Shown: positions 1 to 7,936 of the stretch, piece by piece
How positions within the stretch are numbered: the stretch's first letter is position 1
Layout of the letters: the number at the start of each line of letters is the position of its first letter
Assembly (NCBI GenBank): GCA_022843045.1
Contig: JALHOJ010000006.1
Location: 17,936 to 81,935 of the forward strand
Length of the DNA stretch: 64,000 nucleotides
From: Phycisphaerales bacterium
Lineage (GTDB): Bacteria; Planctomycetota; Phycisphaerae; Phycisphaerales; UBA1924
Reading direction: 5' to 3'
Position numbers and translations under genes: made by a program
Notes under the pieces: model-generated
The model's database searches: none
The model's input: the letters and a program-made list of their open reading frames with translations, nothing else
Told to the model about the DNA's origin: nothing

Positions 1-29
1 GGGGGGGTCTTTGTTATGTGGGGGGGTGT

Positions 30-42
30 GGGGGGGGGGGGG
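30..42. repeat. 13-nt poly-G tract
   Basis: A homopolymer of 13 G lies about 75 bases before the chosen start of the pgeF-like gene, in an extended G-rich stretch that begins at the window edge. Tracts of this length can slip during replication. No coding role is visible because the reading frame through it has no family homology. Confidence 0.6.
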
Positions 43-82
43 TGAAGGCGGGCGAGCCACGGGCCTAGAAGGCCCGGAGACT

Positions 83-101
83 CACGGGCGGGACGCCCGT
101 G
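83..101. repeat. Short perfect palindrome (HGRDARAT-type intergenic repeat)
   Basis: CACGGGCG and CGCCCGTG form an 8-bp perfect stem around GGA. Read forward it would encode HGRDARAT, a junk translation I recall from many annotated proteins of planctomycetes and related phyla, where it comes from a dispersed intergenic repeat. It ends 17 bases before the pgeF-like ATG, so it could also form a hairpin in the 5' untranslated region. Confidence 0.6.
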
Positions 102-118
102 CCACGGGAGAGCGGCGG

Positions 119-985
119 ATGCGAGGTGTTTGGGAGCGTGAGGGTGTGGAAGTGTTGCCGCGGCCTTTGGTGCTGCGGTCGGCGATGTTGGATGCGTGGG
201 GTGTGCCGCATTGCTTTACGACGCGGGTGGGGGGGTACTCGAAGGGTGTGTTTGCGACACTGAACTTTGGCAACCCCAGCGAGTTGCCCGTGGGCGATTC
301 GCGGCGTGATCCGCCAGAGACGATTGCTCGCAACATCGAGCTTGTGTTGCACGCGATGGGCACGCTGGGGCGCGAAGTCGTGCAGGTGCTTCAGGTGCAT
401 GGGGACGGGGTGCATGTGGTGCGAGTGGGCGAGGCGACGCACGCGGCGAACGGCGTGACGACAAAGGCAGATGCGATTGTGACGGATGATGCGGGGCGGG
501 TGGCGTGCGTGCGGGTGGCGGACTGTGCGCCGGTGTTGATCGCGGGGCGGTCACGCGGCGGCGTGGTTGGCGTCGCGGCGGTGCATGCGGGGTGGCGCGG
601 GTGTGTTGCGGGGGTTGCGGAGCGGGCGGTGGAGCGGCTGCGCGGGCTGGGGGCGATGGAGTTGGTCGCGGCGGTGGGGCCTTGCATCGGGCGCGAGGCG
701 TTTGAAGTGGGGCCGGAAGTCGCGGCGGCGTTTCGAGAGCGATTTGGGGCCGCGACGGAGCTGGTGCGCGAACGCGGAGGTCAGAAGTTTGACGTGGACC
801 TTGCGGGCGCGCTGTGCGAGCAGTTGCGGGGCAGCGGCGTGGCGGCGGAGGTAGTGGGGGGCTGCACCTCGAGCGATGCGGAGCGATTCTTCTCGCATCG
901 GCGGGATCGGGGGATGACGGGGAGGATGGCGGGGTTTGTGGGGATGCCGGGGAGCGAAGTTACTCCGCCTCTTCATCCTTGTTGA
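119..985 (+). CDS. pgeF: Peptidoglycan editing factor PgeF / YfiH family purine nucleosidase
   Basis: 288 residues, the normal size for the multicopper-polyphenol-oxidase-like 'laccase domain' family, now understood as cytoplasmic purine nucleosidases/adenosine deaminases that also help peptidoglycan editing. Family motifs appear in order: FTTRVGGYS near residue 30, VLQVHGDGVHVV (metal His), VADCAPVLIA (metal Cys), VAAVHAGWRG (metal His), AVGPCIGREAFEVG and the C-terminal CTSSDAERFFSHRRD. The frame is open further upstream through low-complexity repeat DNA, but the ATG at 119 places the FTTR motif at the usual distance from the N-terminus. The 3' end overlaps the adenylate kinase gene on the other strand by 26 bp. 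Confidence 0.9.
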   Translation: MRGVWEREGVEVLPRPLVLRSAMLDAWGVPHCFTTRVGGYSKGVFATLNFGNPSELPVGDSRRDPPETIARNIELVLHAMGTLGREVVQVLQVHGDGVHVVRVGEATHAANGVTTKADAIVTDDAGRVACVRVADCAPVLIAGRSRGGVVGVAAVHAGWRGCVAGVAERAVERLRGLGAMELVAAVGPCIGREAFEVGPEVAAAFRERFGAATELVRERGGQKFDVDLAGALCEQLRGSGVAAEVVGGCTSSDAERFFSHRRDRGMTGRMAGFVGMPGSEVTPPLHPC

Positions 986-1589
986 AGTGCGCATCTTGCA
1001 TCTTGACGAGCCCGCCCAGGATGTCGTGCAGGACTTCCGCCGGGCTGTTCATGGCGTCGACTTCGACGACGTCTTCGGCGGGGTAGAACTCGAGCACGGG
1101 CTTGGTTTCGTTTTCGTAGACCTCGAAGCGGCGGCGGATGACGTCGGGCTTGGCGTCGTCGGCGCGGTTTTCTTTCATTGCGCGCTTGCGCATGCGCTCG
1201 AAGAGCGATTCCTTGTCCTTGCAGACCAGGTGCACGACCTTGAGCACGTCGGCGTAGCGGTAGAGCACCTTGGCCTGATTGACGCTGCGGGGCAGGCCGT
1301 CGAGCACGAGCAGGTCGGCATAGGGCTTGAAGAGGCCCAGGATGGTGTTCGCGAAGACGTTCTGGTTCCAGATGCGCATCGTCACGTCGTCGGGCACGAG
1401 TTCGCCCCGGCTGCTGTACTGGAAGAAGATGCGGCCCAGTTCGCTGCTGGCGTCGAGGTTGCGGAAGATGTCGCCGGTCGAACTATGAAAGAAACCGGGG
1501 ATGCGGGCGAGGATCTTGCCCTGCGTGCCCTTGCCGACGCCCGGAGGGCCGAAGAGGAGGATGGTTTTGTAGCGATCGGGTACCGACAT
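960..1589 (-). CDS. adk: Adenylate kinase (short LID form)
   Basis: 209 residues. It should interconvert ATP + AMP and 2 ADP in the cytoplasm. The P-loop GPPGVGKGTQ is at residues 14-23, followed by the AMP-binding STGDIFR and the LDGLPRSVNQA motif, where the usual DGFPR has Leu for Phe. The LID is short (RADDAKPDVIRRR) and has no zinc-binding Cys. The C-terminal third keeps RRRFEVYENETKPVLEFY. The ATG at 1589 follows GGAGGG at 8-base spacing; the frame extends 12 codons upstream without support. It lies 130 bp downstream of the oxidoreductase on the same strand, so co-transcription is possible. A UMP/CMP kinase-like specificity cannot be excluded. Confidence 0.85.
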   Translation of the reverse strand: MSVPDRYKTILLFGPPGVGKGTQGKILARIPGFFHSSTGDIFRNLDASSELGRIFFQYSSRGELVPDDVTMRIWNQNVFANTILGLFKPYADLLVLDGLPRSVNQAKVLYRYADVLKVVHLVCKDKESLFERMRKRAMKENRADDAKPDVIRRRFEVYENETKPVLEFYPAEDVVEVDAMNSPAEVLHDILGGLVKMQDAHFNKDEEAE

Positions 1590-1719
1590 GCAGAAGTCCC
1601 TCCAGCGAACGGGTCGCCGGCGCATGGCCGTCCACGAGCGGCGGGTGCGCAGGGGGAATGGTACCGCTTCGCGATGCAGGAGGCGGGCGTGTCTCGTTGT
1701 CGCCTTTTCGGCTTACTGA

Positions 1720-3450
1720 CTACTTGTGCGTGGTCACGCCGACTTCTTCCTCGCCCACTTCGCCTGCGGCGATGTCGCCGACGTCGCTGGTGGCGGGGTT
1801 GCTCTTGGGTTCGACCGAGGAAGACCCGGGTCGGAGAGCCGGCGCACCGATGAGTCGCTTTTCGCCGCTGCCGGCGTGGGCGGGGCGTTCGTGGTTGGCG
1901 GCGTTGCGGCCGTCTTCGGTGACTTTGTAGACCATGCCGATGGTGGTTTCGCGTTCGCCCAGCAGCAGGCGGTTGATGAGTTCGACGCCTTGCATGAGGC
2001 TGTGGTCGGTGTTGGCGACTTCGTACTTCCACATGCCGAAGCGGCCGCGCGAGTAGATGCCGCGGGCTTCGAGCCAGGGGATGACTTCGCTGAGGATGCT
2101 GTCGCGTTCGACGCTGGGCGTGGGGTAGGAGTAGTCGGCGTAGTAGCACCAGCGGCTGACGATGTTGTCGCGTTCGCCAGGGTTCAGGAGGCCGGCGTTC
2201 TCGAGGCCATTGATGCAGTCTTCGATCACGGCGTCGGGGTCCTTACCGAAGTTGCCGGGCGTGGGCTTGGCGTCGCTTTCGGAGACTTCGCAGAGGAGGC
2301 TGTAGTAGTTGTCTTTGTCGGGGGTCATGAAGGGGGAGTAGTTGGAGAGGTAAGTGACGCGGTAGAAGGGGCAGTTGTCTTCGGGGAAGTACATCCAGCT
2401 CTTGGTGTCGGGGGTGCCTGCGCCGGGGGCGCGGCTCTTGAGGCCGATGCCGACCATGTAGCCGGAGGAGTGGAGGAGGCCGTTGGCGGCGGAGGCGATG
2501 CGTTCGAGTTCGCCCGCGCCGGCGCGGGGTGCCCGGAGGACTTTGGTAGTGAGCACATCGAGCGGCATGGTGCTCACCAGAATGTCGTATGTGTCGGTCG
2601 TGCCGTCGGCGAAGTGGATGGTCTTGGCGTCGACGTCGATGGTCTGGACGCGCTTGTTGAGTTTGATGAAGCTGTTGGGGCCTTCGCGGTCGCTGGCGGG
2701 GTCTTCGTCGCGCCCACGGATCATGCCCAGTTCGGGACCAAATCGGCGGTAGAACTCGCCCGTGCCGCCCTTGAGCGGGAACTTGAACTGGTTGTTGGGG
2801 CCCCAGCCGAAATCGTCGCTGCCCAGGATCACGTTCTTGAGAGCACGCTCGACGTCGATGACGGCGACGCGCTCGCCGATCCAGTGCTTGTTCATGCGCT
2901 CGGGCGGGTAGGCCCAGACCTTGAAGTTGTACGGACGCATGAAGTACTTGGCGATCCCTTCACCAAAGACGGCGTCGATGAACTCGCCGAAGTTGGTCGC
3001 CGCGGCGGGGGAGGCGACTTTGCCCTTGCCGCCTTGGGCCTTGACGAGACCTGCGATGCATTCGAAGGCGGCTTGCTTGGGGAGATATCGCACGTTGTTC
3101 TGGAAGGGATAGGGCACCCAAGTGTCAAACATGCGGACCCAGGACTCGCGGTTGTTGAGGGTGAATTCCTTGCCCATTAGCTTTTCGAAGCACTGGTCGT
3201 AGTAGGTGTAGTGGCTGAACATGACGTGCCCGCCGATGTCCCAGGTGAAGCCCTTCGGGTCGACGAAGCTGTGGGAGAGGCCGCCGATGTAGGCGTTGCG
3301 CTCGTAAAGGACGAAGTTGGTGTAGCCGAGTTCTTTGAGGCGGTAGCCCGCGCCCAGGCCGGTGGGGCCGGTGCCGAGGATGACGATGCGGGGCTGGGTG
3401 GCGGAGCCGTTCGCGGCGGGCGCGTGGATGGGGCGATGAGGGGTCGTCAT
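1720..3450 (-). CDS. FAD-dependent amine oxidase / UDP-galactopyranose mutase-like oxidoreductase
   Basis: 576 residues. The N-terminus carries a Rossmann FAD-binding motif (VILGTGPTGLGAGYRL, then YERNAYIGGLSHSF) after a short Ala/Pro-rich leader. GFTWDIGGHVMFSHY and WVPYPFQNNVRYLP resemble the NAD(P)-binding/protoporphyrinogen oxidase-like group that includes UDP-galactopyranose mutase relatives found in cell-envelope sugar clusters. The last 45 or so residues (SSSVEPKSNPATSDVGD...) look disordered. The ATG at 3450 is preceded by AAGGATC. The exact substrate is unknown; a role in sugar-nucleotide or isoprenoid redox chemistry is only an inference. It is divergent from the LuxR pair across a 384-bp regulatory region. 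Confidence 0.75.
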   Translation of the reverse strand: MTTPHRPIHAPAANGSATQPRIVILGTGPTGLGAGYRLKELGYTNFVLYERNAYIGGLSHSFVDPKGFTWDIGGHVMFSHYTYYDQCFEKLMGKEFTLNNRESWVRMFDTWVPYPFQNNVRYLPKQAAFECIAGLVKAQGGKGKVASPAAATNFGEFIDAVFGEGIAKYFMRPYNFKVWAYPPERMNKHWIGERVAVIDVERALKNVILGSDDFGWGPNNQFKFPLKGGTGEFYRRFGPELGMIRGRDEDPASDREGPNSFIKLNKRVQTIDVDAKTIHFADGTTDTYDILVSTMPLDVLTTKVLRAPRAGAGELERIASAANGLLHSSGYMVGIGLKSRAPGAGTPDTKSWMYFPEDNCPFYRVTYLSNYSPFMTPDKDNYYSLLCEVSESDAKPTPGNFGKDPDAVIEDCINGLENAGLLNPGERDNIVSRWCYYADYSYPTPSVERDSILSEVIPWLEARGIYSRGRFGMWKYEVANTDHSLMQGVELINRLLLGERETTIGMVYKVTEDGRNAANHERPAHAGSGEKRLIGAPALRPGSSSVEPKSNPATSDVGDIAAGEVGEEEVGVTTHK

Positions 3451-3834
3451 GATGATCCTTGGGCTGCGGCACAACCCGTGGGCGGCTCGCAAGTGGCGGC
3501 AGGGTAGCGGAAGATCGAGCGTTGTGCCGAGGCAACGCTTTCATGGAAAGCCATTGTTTGTTCCCCGGGAAAGGCCTTGGCTTGGGAGCACGGCTGTAGG
3601 TATAAGTACTCCCATGAAAGGGGCTTATAGCATGGTGGCTTTCCCCCAATACACGTTATCTTGAGGGTTCTGTGAAGACCAGAAGCCCGTCAAACCGTAT
3701 TGTTGGTAGATTGATGGCCCGTCTGCTGATTTGTTCTGTCGCCCGGGCGCTGATTTGTTGAAACGAGTTTGTCGCGAGGGGGCTTCGAGTCGTCGCCCCA
3801 TTTTGCGCTATTCATGCGCGAAGAAGTAAGGACT
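3451..3834. promoter_or_regulatory. Divergent regulatory region, oxidoreductase / luxR
   Basis: 384 bases without a gene, between divergent starts. Visible structure: a hairpin GCGTTG...CAACGC at 3519-3538; an imperfect palindrome TATAAG...CTTATA at 3601-3629 whose inner bases also pair (CCC/GGG); and an 11-bp direct repeat at 3725-3759. No convincing sigma-70 promoter could be placed by eye. The palindromes are candidate operators. Confidence 0.45.
3725..3759. repeat. 11-bp direct repeats flanking a GCCCGGGC palindrome
   Basis: GCTGATTTGTT occurs at 3725-3735 and 3749-3759, 24 bp apart start to start, with the palindrome GCCCGGGC between them. They lie 76-110 bases before the chosen start of the first luxR gene, a plausible position for an activator or autoregulatory site. 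Function is inferred from position only. Confidence 0.45.
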
Positions 3835-4767
3835 ATGCAAGAAGGAACGATGGGTATTTCTGGCGGAATGTCGAGCAGCTCTGTGGATGCCGCGATGCGC
3901 GGCGTTCGGGCCACGCCGCTGGGCGGGGTGGCATCCGCGAGCGCTGGGACCGGGTTTGCCGACGATGGCGTGGACCGCTACGTCTCGCAGGGCGTCGAAC
4001 TGGCCATGCAGGTCGCGCAGTTACCTGCGATACCGACTGCCAGTTGGTGCCGCGAGGCCGCGAAGGTCATTTCGCCCATAGGCGACTATCAGCGGGCGCT
4101 GGTGGCGGTGGCACGAACCTCGCATGACGGCATGTTGATCGAAGAAGTGGTCAGCGTGGGTGTGCATGTGCCAGGTGGGCACGCGGAGCACATGGAAGAG
4201 GCGTTGCTTCGGCTCCGCCGAGCGGCGTGGCTGCCGCCTCACACAGCGGTGGACATGACCAGGTCGTGGGCTACGACGATTGATGGCGACGCGATGCGGC
4301 GGACGCAGGCGGCGGGTTGGAACATGTCGATCTCGCCTTTCCTGATCATTGCTGCTGCTCCGTTTGGTGAAGCCTGCGACGGATACGCGCTGATCCTCGC
4401 GATCGGCACCAGCGATTCGGGCTCCGCCCGCTCGGCGATGTTGCCGACGGTGAAGGCGTTGGCGAACTTGCTCGCGAAGCGGGCGAGGGTCGCGCTGGGG
4501 TGTCCGGACAAGCCGATCAGGTGGATCAGCCCGCGCGAGCAGCAGGTTTTGGAATTGCTCATCGAAGGAATGTCGGTCAAGGAGATTGGTGAAACCCTAG
4601 GGCGAAGCCCCCACACCATCACCGACCATTTGAAGAGCCTGCACCGCAAACTTGAGGCAAATAGCCGGGGAGAACTTGTGTCCAAAGCCCTAGGGCGTCA
4701 TAGTTCTCGTGGCGGGGCGGCACGCACGCTCGCCGATGAGGGAATGTCGCACGAAAAGTGGCAGTGA
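3835..4767 (+). CDS. LuxR-family transcriptional regulator, first of a tandem pair
   Basis: 310 residues. The C-terminal part (about 232-289) is a LuxR/GerE helix-turn-helix: ISPREQQVLELLIEGMSVKE, then SPHTITDHLKSLHRKL. The N-terminal 200 residues resemble no named sensor closely; predicted alternating strands and helices suggest a GAF-like fold. It shares the LPAIPTASWC motif and overall plan with the next gene, so the two are paralogues. The start is uncertain: ATG 3835 follows TAAGGA, ATG 3850 follows GAAGGA, and earlier in-frame ATGs exist. A hydrophobic stretch (FLIIAAAP) near 165 fits a buried beta strand, not a membrane segment. No receiver-domain aspartate is evident. Confidence 0.8.
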   Translation: MQEGTMGISGGMSSSSVDAAMRGVRATPLGGVASASAGTGFADDGVDRYVSQGVELAMQVAQLPAIPTASWCREAAKVISPIGDYQRALVAVARTSHDGMLIEEVVSVGVHVPGGHAEHMEEALLRLRRAAWLPPHTAVDMTRSWATTIDGDAMRRTQAAGWNMSISPFLIIAAAPFGEACDGYALILAIGTSDSGSARSAMLPTVKALANLLAKRARVALGCPDKPIRWISPREQQVLELLIEGMSVKEIGETLGRSPHTITDHLKSLHRKLEANSRGELVSKALGRHSSRGGAARTLADEGMSHEKWQ

Positions 4768-4924
4768 GAACACCTTAGGCCGATGCCCCCGTTTGATGGT
4801 GCTTTTGGAATAACTCGTCATTTTCCACACGTTTCATGGTAGAAACGGACGATCCTCCGTTGCAACAACCACGCACACGCGATACATTGCGTGGGAAGTG
4901 CGGGTTCCGCATAGGGAACGGAAG
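4768..4924. promoter_or_regulatory. Region between the luxR paralogues with three small hairpins
   Basis: Three inverted repeats lie in a row: CGTTTC/GAAACG at 4830-4847, ACGGA/TCCGT just after it, and CACGC/GCGTG about 15 bases before the GTG at 4898. The 157-bp gap and these structures suggest that the second regulator has its own promoter or translational control. No promoter elements are clear. Confidence 0.35.
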
Positions 4925-5782
4925 ATGATCAACGGGGACAGTCACGAACATCATGCGAGCGATCAAGACATTGGCCACTTGCTTGAGCGGTGCGCCGCGT
5001 TGGTGACGGGCATGGCCAGGCTTCCCGCCGTGCCCACGCCAGACTGGTGTGATCAGGCCGCACGAACGCTGCTTGCAATTGGTCCCGAACTGCTTGCGGC
5101 TGTTGGCGTGGTCCGGAGCGATGGGGCCGGACGGTTGGTGCAGCTCGCCGCCGCGGGCGTTGGTTCCAACATCCCTCACACGGAAGGTCTTGATCGACTC
5201 AGCCACCTCCGCTTGGCCGTGGAGCAGTTGGTCGCCACCCGCTTCGAAAGAGCGCAGATTCTCATGGCCGAGGGAGCTGCTCGCAGCGGCGTGCTCACGT
5301 TGGCGACGTCCAGCGAGAGCGTGGGGCGATGGGCCGAGTGCCTCAAGGGCCTTTCCGCCACCGGCGGCGACCCGCGGGGCATGATCTGGTCCACCGCGAT
5401 CCTTTCGCCCATTGATCGTTCCATAGGGCTGCTTGCGCTGGTGATCCCGAGCAGGGACGAGGACTTGAGCGAGCCGAACCGGGTGCTGCTGCAGACCGGC
5501 GCGAGCACGCTCGCGAAGATTGCGTTCCATGCGATACACGCCACTTCGCGTCCGGGACCAAGCGGTCGGATCGGCGAGGTGCAGTGGCTCACGCCCCGCG
5601 AACAGGACGTGCTGGAGTTGCTGGTGGAAGGCAAGTCGGTGCGGGAGATCGGCGATGAACTCTCGCGCAGTCCGCACACCGTGCATGACTATGTCAAGAG
5701 CCTGCACCGCAAGCTCGGCGCGAGCAGCCGGGGTGAGCTGGTGGCGCGGGTGCTTGGGCATGTGCGCAGCGACGCGCAGTAG
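4925..5782 (+). CDS. LuxR-family transcriptional regulator, second of a tandem pair
   Basis: 285 residues. The LuxR helix-turn-helix is at about 222-280 (LTPREQDVLELLVEGKSVRE, then SPHTVHDYVKSLHRKL). It is closely similar to the upstream paralogue in this domain and shares the N-terminal LPAVPTPDWC motif, where the first protein has LPAIPTASWC. The rest of the N-terminal domain, including LLAAVGVVRSDGAGRLVQLA, has diverged and may be GAF-like. The ATG at 4925 has AGGGA at 7-base spacing; a GTG at 4898 would add nine residues. Tandem duplication with divergence of the sensor half suggests two inputs acting on related DNA sites. The ligand is unknown. Confidence 0.8.
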   Translation: MINGDSHEHHASDQDIGHLLERCAALVTGMARLPAVPTPDWCDQAARTLLAIGPELLAAVGVVRSDGAGRLVQLAAAGVGSNIPHTEGLDRLSHLRLAVEQLVATRFERAQILMAEGAARSGVLTLATSSESVGRWAECLKGLSATGGDPRGMIWSTAILSPIDRSIGLLALVIPSRDEDLSEPNRVLLQTGASTLAKIAFHAIHATSRPGPSGRIGEVQWLTPREQDVLELLVEGKSVREIGDELSRSPHTVHDYVKSLHRKLGASSRGELVARVLGHVRSDAQ

Positions 5783-5811
5783 CCCAGGCGCGGAGACGTG
5801 GAGTTCATCCT

Positions 5812-5849
5812 TCAATTGAGTTGAGCAAGCGTCAATTGAGTTGAGCAAG
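5812..5849. repeat. Tandem duplication of the last codons of the lipoprotein gene
   Basis: An identical 18-bp sequence (TCAATTGAGTTGAGCAAG) occurs at 5812-5829 and 5832-5849, separated by CG. The right copy encodes the C-terminal LAQLN plus stop of the minus-strand lipoprotein; the left copy lies just after that stop. It looks like a recent slippage or duplication event. Confidence 0.85.
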
Positions 5850-6509
5850 GCGGCGAGTGATGCCCTGCGCGATGCTGGCGGCGAGGTCGTCGTCGCGCGA
5901 CAGGGAGACGTCGTACGCGCCGGTCATGCCTCGGGGCGAGAGCGTGGGGTCGATGGCCTGCGTTGTCAGCCCGAGGACACGAGGCTGGGGCTGCATGTGC
6001 GGGGTCTGGCGGCGGGCGACGAAGGCCTCGACTTCGATGCGGATCGGGGCCTTGGCGAGGAAGAGATCACGCGATTCGTTCGCAAGGTCGGCTGGCGGCG
6101 CGACGGGCGCGATGGTGATGCGGACGGTGCGGGTGTGGTAGTGAAACGTGTCTTCGAACTCGTCGGCGAGGGAAGACTGCTCGCTGTCCCAGGGGCTGAC
6201 GAGGCCGCCCGTGCGCTTGGGCTGGGTGGTGATGACGCCGGCCTGGGCGTCGATGCGTTCGGGCACGAAGCGGCGTTCGCGGAGCTCGGTGAGAGCGGCG
6301 GAGAAGGCATCGGCGCTTTGGGAGGGAGAGACTTCGAGGGTGCGGGATGTGGGGGGGGAGGAGCAGGCGGGGAGGAGGAGGAGCGAGCAAGCGAGCAAAG
6401 GAGCGAGCAGGCGAGCGAGCGAGCGAGGGGGGAAGACAGCGAAACACGCCCGGAGTCGTCCGGAGATGTTGCCGGACCACGATTGGTTAGTATCGCTGTA
6501 TCGCTTCAT
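5832..6509 (-). CDS. Putative lipoprotein of unknown function
   Basis: 225 residues. The basic N-terminus is followed by a hydrophobic segment and a lipobox, LLPACSS (Cys about 49), so export and lipid anchoring are predicted. The mature part starts with SPPTSRTLEVSPSQSADAF and has no family I recognise. The signal-peptide coding DNA is a GAGC/GAGG-rich near-tandem repeat (about 6365-6426) that reads as RSLARLLAPLLACSLLLL. The start codon at 6507-6509 lies inside a four-fold 8-bp repeat, so the annotated N-terminus is less certain; a start nearer the hydrophobic segment would give a more typical signal length. It is 49 bp downstream of nuoH on the same strand. Confidence 0.6.
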   Translation of the reverse strand: MKRYSDTNQSWSGNISGRLRACFAVFPPRSLARLLAPLLACSLLLLPACSSPPTSRTLEVSPSQSADAFSAALTELRERRFVPERIDAQAGVITTQPKRTGGLVSPWDSEQSSLADEFEDTFHYHTRTVRITIAPVAPPADLANESRDLFLAKAPIRIEVEAFVARRQTPHMQPQPRVLGLTTQAIDPTLSPRGMTGAYDVSLSRDDDLAASIAQGITRRLAQLN

Positions 6510-6521
6510 CGTTGGATCGCT
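6490..6521. repeat. Four degenerate 8-bp tandem repeats over a start codon
   Basis: GTATCGCT, GTATCGCT, TCATCGTT and GGATCGCT lie head to tail. The complement of the third unit contains the ATG used for the minus-strand lipoprotein. Copy-number change would shift or move the start, so this is a possible hypervariable site. Confidence 0.55.
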
Positions 6522-6558
6522 TTGCCGCCGCCCGGCCCGTCGCGTGCGCTGCGGGTTC

Positions 6559-7896
6559 TTACGCGGGCCTGGTGCTCTGCACGGGGCGGTCTTCGAGGGC
6601 GATGGCTTCGCTGCTTTGGGTGCGGACCACTTCGCCGGGCATGGGGTTGAAGCGTGAGCCGTAGATCGGGATGCGGCTGTTTGCGGTGCCCTTGGGGATG
6701 AAGGGGAAGACGGCGATCAGCAGGGCGATCACGCCCAGGTTCGCGAGGAGCATGGGGATCGTGCCGGTCCAGCCCATGTAGATCATGACGCTGATGACGA
6801 CGACGTGCGTGAGGGCGAGGGGGATCACGACGTTCCACGCGCTCTGCATGATCTGGTCGTAGCGGAGGCGGGGGATCGTCCAGCGGATGAGCATCATGAA
6901 GCAGACGACCAGGACGACCTTGCCCAGGTAGATGCCGACCTTGGCGAGCATGGCGAGCAGGCCGGTGTCGCCCGTGGTGGTCAGGGGATCGTCGACGAAG
7001 GGGAGCAACTGGTAGCCGCCAAAGAAGAGCAGGACGAAGAACGCGCTGCTGGTGACGAGGTGGGCGTACTCGGCGAGGAAGAAGAGGGCGAAGCGCATCG
7101 ACGAGTACTCGGTGTGGTACCCGCCGACGAGTTCCTGTTCGGCTTCGGCGTTGTCAAACGGAGCGCGGTTGCCTTCGGCCAGGATCGCAATGAAGAAGAT
7201 GATGCAGGCGAGCGGTTGGCTGAAGACCAGCCAGCCGTGCTGCTCCTGATAGCGGATCATCTCGATGGGGAGCACCGTGCCCATCGCGAGCAGCGCGGCG
7301 AGCAGGGCGAGGCCCAGCGGGATTTCATAGGAGATCATCTGGGCGCTGGCGCGGAGGCCACCCAGGAACGAGTACTTGTTGTTGCCGGCGTATCCGCCCA
7401 GCGTCACGCCGTACACGCCCAGGGCGGCGACGGCGAGCAGGTACACGATGCCGATGTTGATGTTCGCTCCGGCGACGTGGACGGGGCCGCCTTCGATGGT
7501 CCAGTTGACGAGCGGGATCGTGAAGGTGGGCATTTCGAAGATGCCACCCCAGGGAATCAGGATGAATCCCATGAGCGCGGGCGTCACGATGATGATGGGG
7601 GCGAGGGTGAAGAGGACCTTGTCCACGCGGAGGGGCGTGTAATCCTCCTTGAGCATGAACTTGATGCCGTCGGCGAGGGACTGGCCCAGACCGATCATGC
7701 CCTTGAGGGGAGCCAAGGCCTTGAGGCCGAAGTCAAAGCCGGTGCGGTTGGGGCCGATGCGGTCCTGGATATACGCCGAGATTTTGCGCTCGAAGTAGAC
7801 CAGATACGCGCAGATCACGAGGATCAGGTGCACCATCAGGGTGATGGTGACGGCGTTGACGATGAACTGGGCCGTGAGGAACGAGGGCTTGTCCAT
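6559..7896 (-). CDS. nuoH: NADH-quinone oxidoreductase subunit H
   Basis: 445 residues, membrane-embedded complex I subunit next to the quinone-binding cavity. Diagnostic stretches are YFERKISAYIQDRIGPNRTG near residues 34-53, GLGQSLADGIKFMLKEDYTP, GGYAGNNKYSFLGGLRASAQ and ILAEGNRAPFDNAEAEQELV. About nine or more hydrophobic segments alternate through the chain. At 445 residues it is longer than most NuoH (about 320-400); a polar tail (MPGEVVRTQSSEAIALEDRP) follows the last helix. No other nuo gene lies in the window, so this subunit appears split from the usual cluster. The ATG at 7896 has no clear Shine-Dalgarno. It is divergent from der. Confidence 0.93.
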   Translation of the reverse strand: MDKPSFLTAQFIVNAVTITLMVHLILVICAYLVYFERKISAYIQDRIGPNRTGFDFGLKALAPLKGMIGLGQSLADGIKFMLKEDYTPLRVDKVLFTLAPIIIVTPALMGFILIPWGGIFEMPTFTIPLVNWTIEGGPVHVAGANINIGIVYLLAVAALGVYGVTLGGYAGNNKYSFLGGLRASAQMISYEIPLGLALLAALLAMGTVLPIEMIRYQEQHGWLVFSQPLACIIFFIAILAEGNRAPFDNAEAEQELVGGYHTEYSSMRFALFFLAEYAHLVTSSAFFVLLFFGGYQLLPFVDDPLTTTGDTGLLAMLAKVGIYLGKVVLVVCFMMLIRWTIPRLRYDQIMQSAWNVVIPLALTHVVVISVMIYMGWTGTIPMLLANLGVIALLIAVFPFIPKGTANSRIPIYGSRFNPMPGEVVRTQSSEAIALEDRPVQSTRPA

Positions 7897-7936
7897 AAGC
7901 GGGGGAGGATAGGCGAGGGGGGAATGTTTGGGGAGT

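Noticed and set aside
1726-3180. 484-codon plus-strand frame opposite the FAD oxidoreductase
   Set aside because: Composition Val/Ala/Gly/Asp, no motifs; the minus strand has a clear FAD site.
5830-5900. Possible CRISPR-like repeat near the 18-bp duplication
   Set aside because: Only two copies with a 2-bp spacer; this is a simple tandem duplication.
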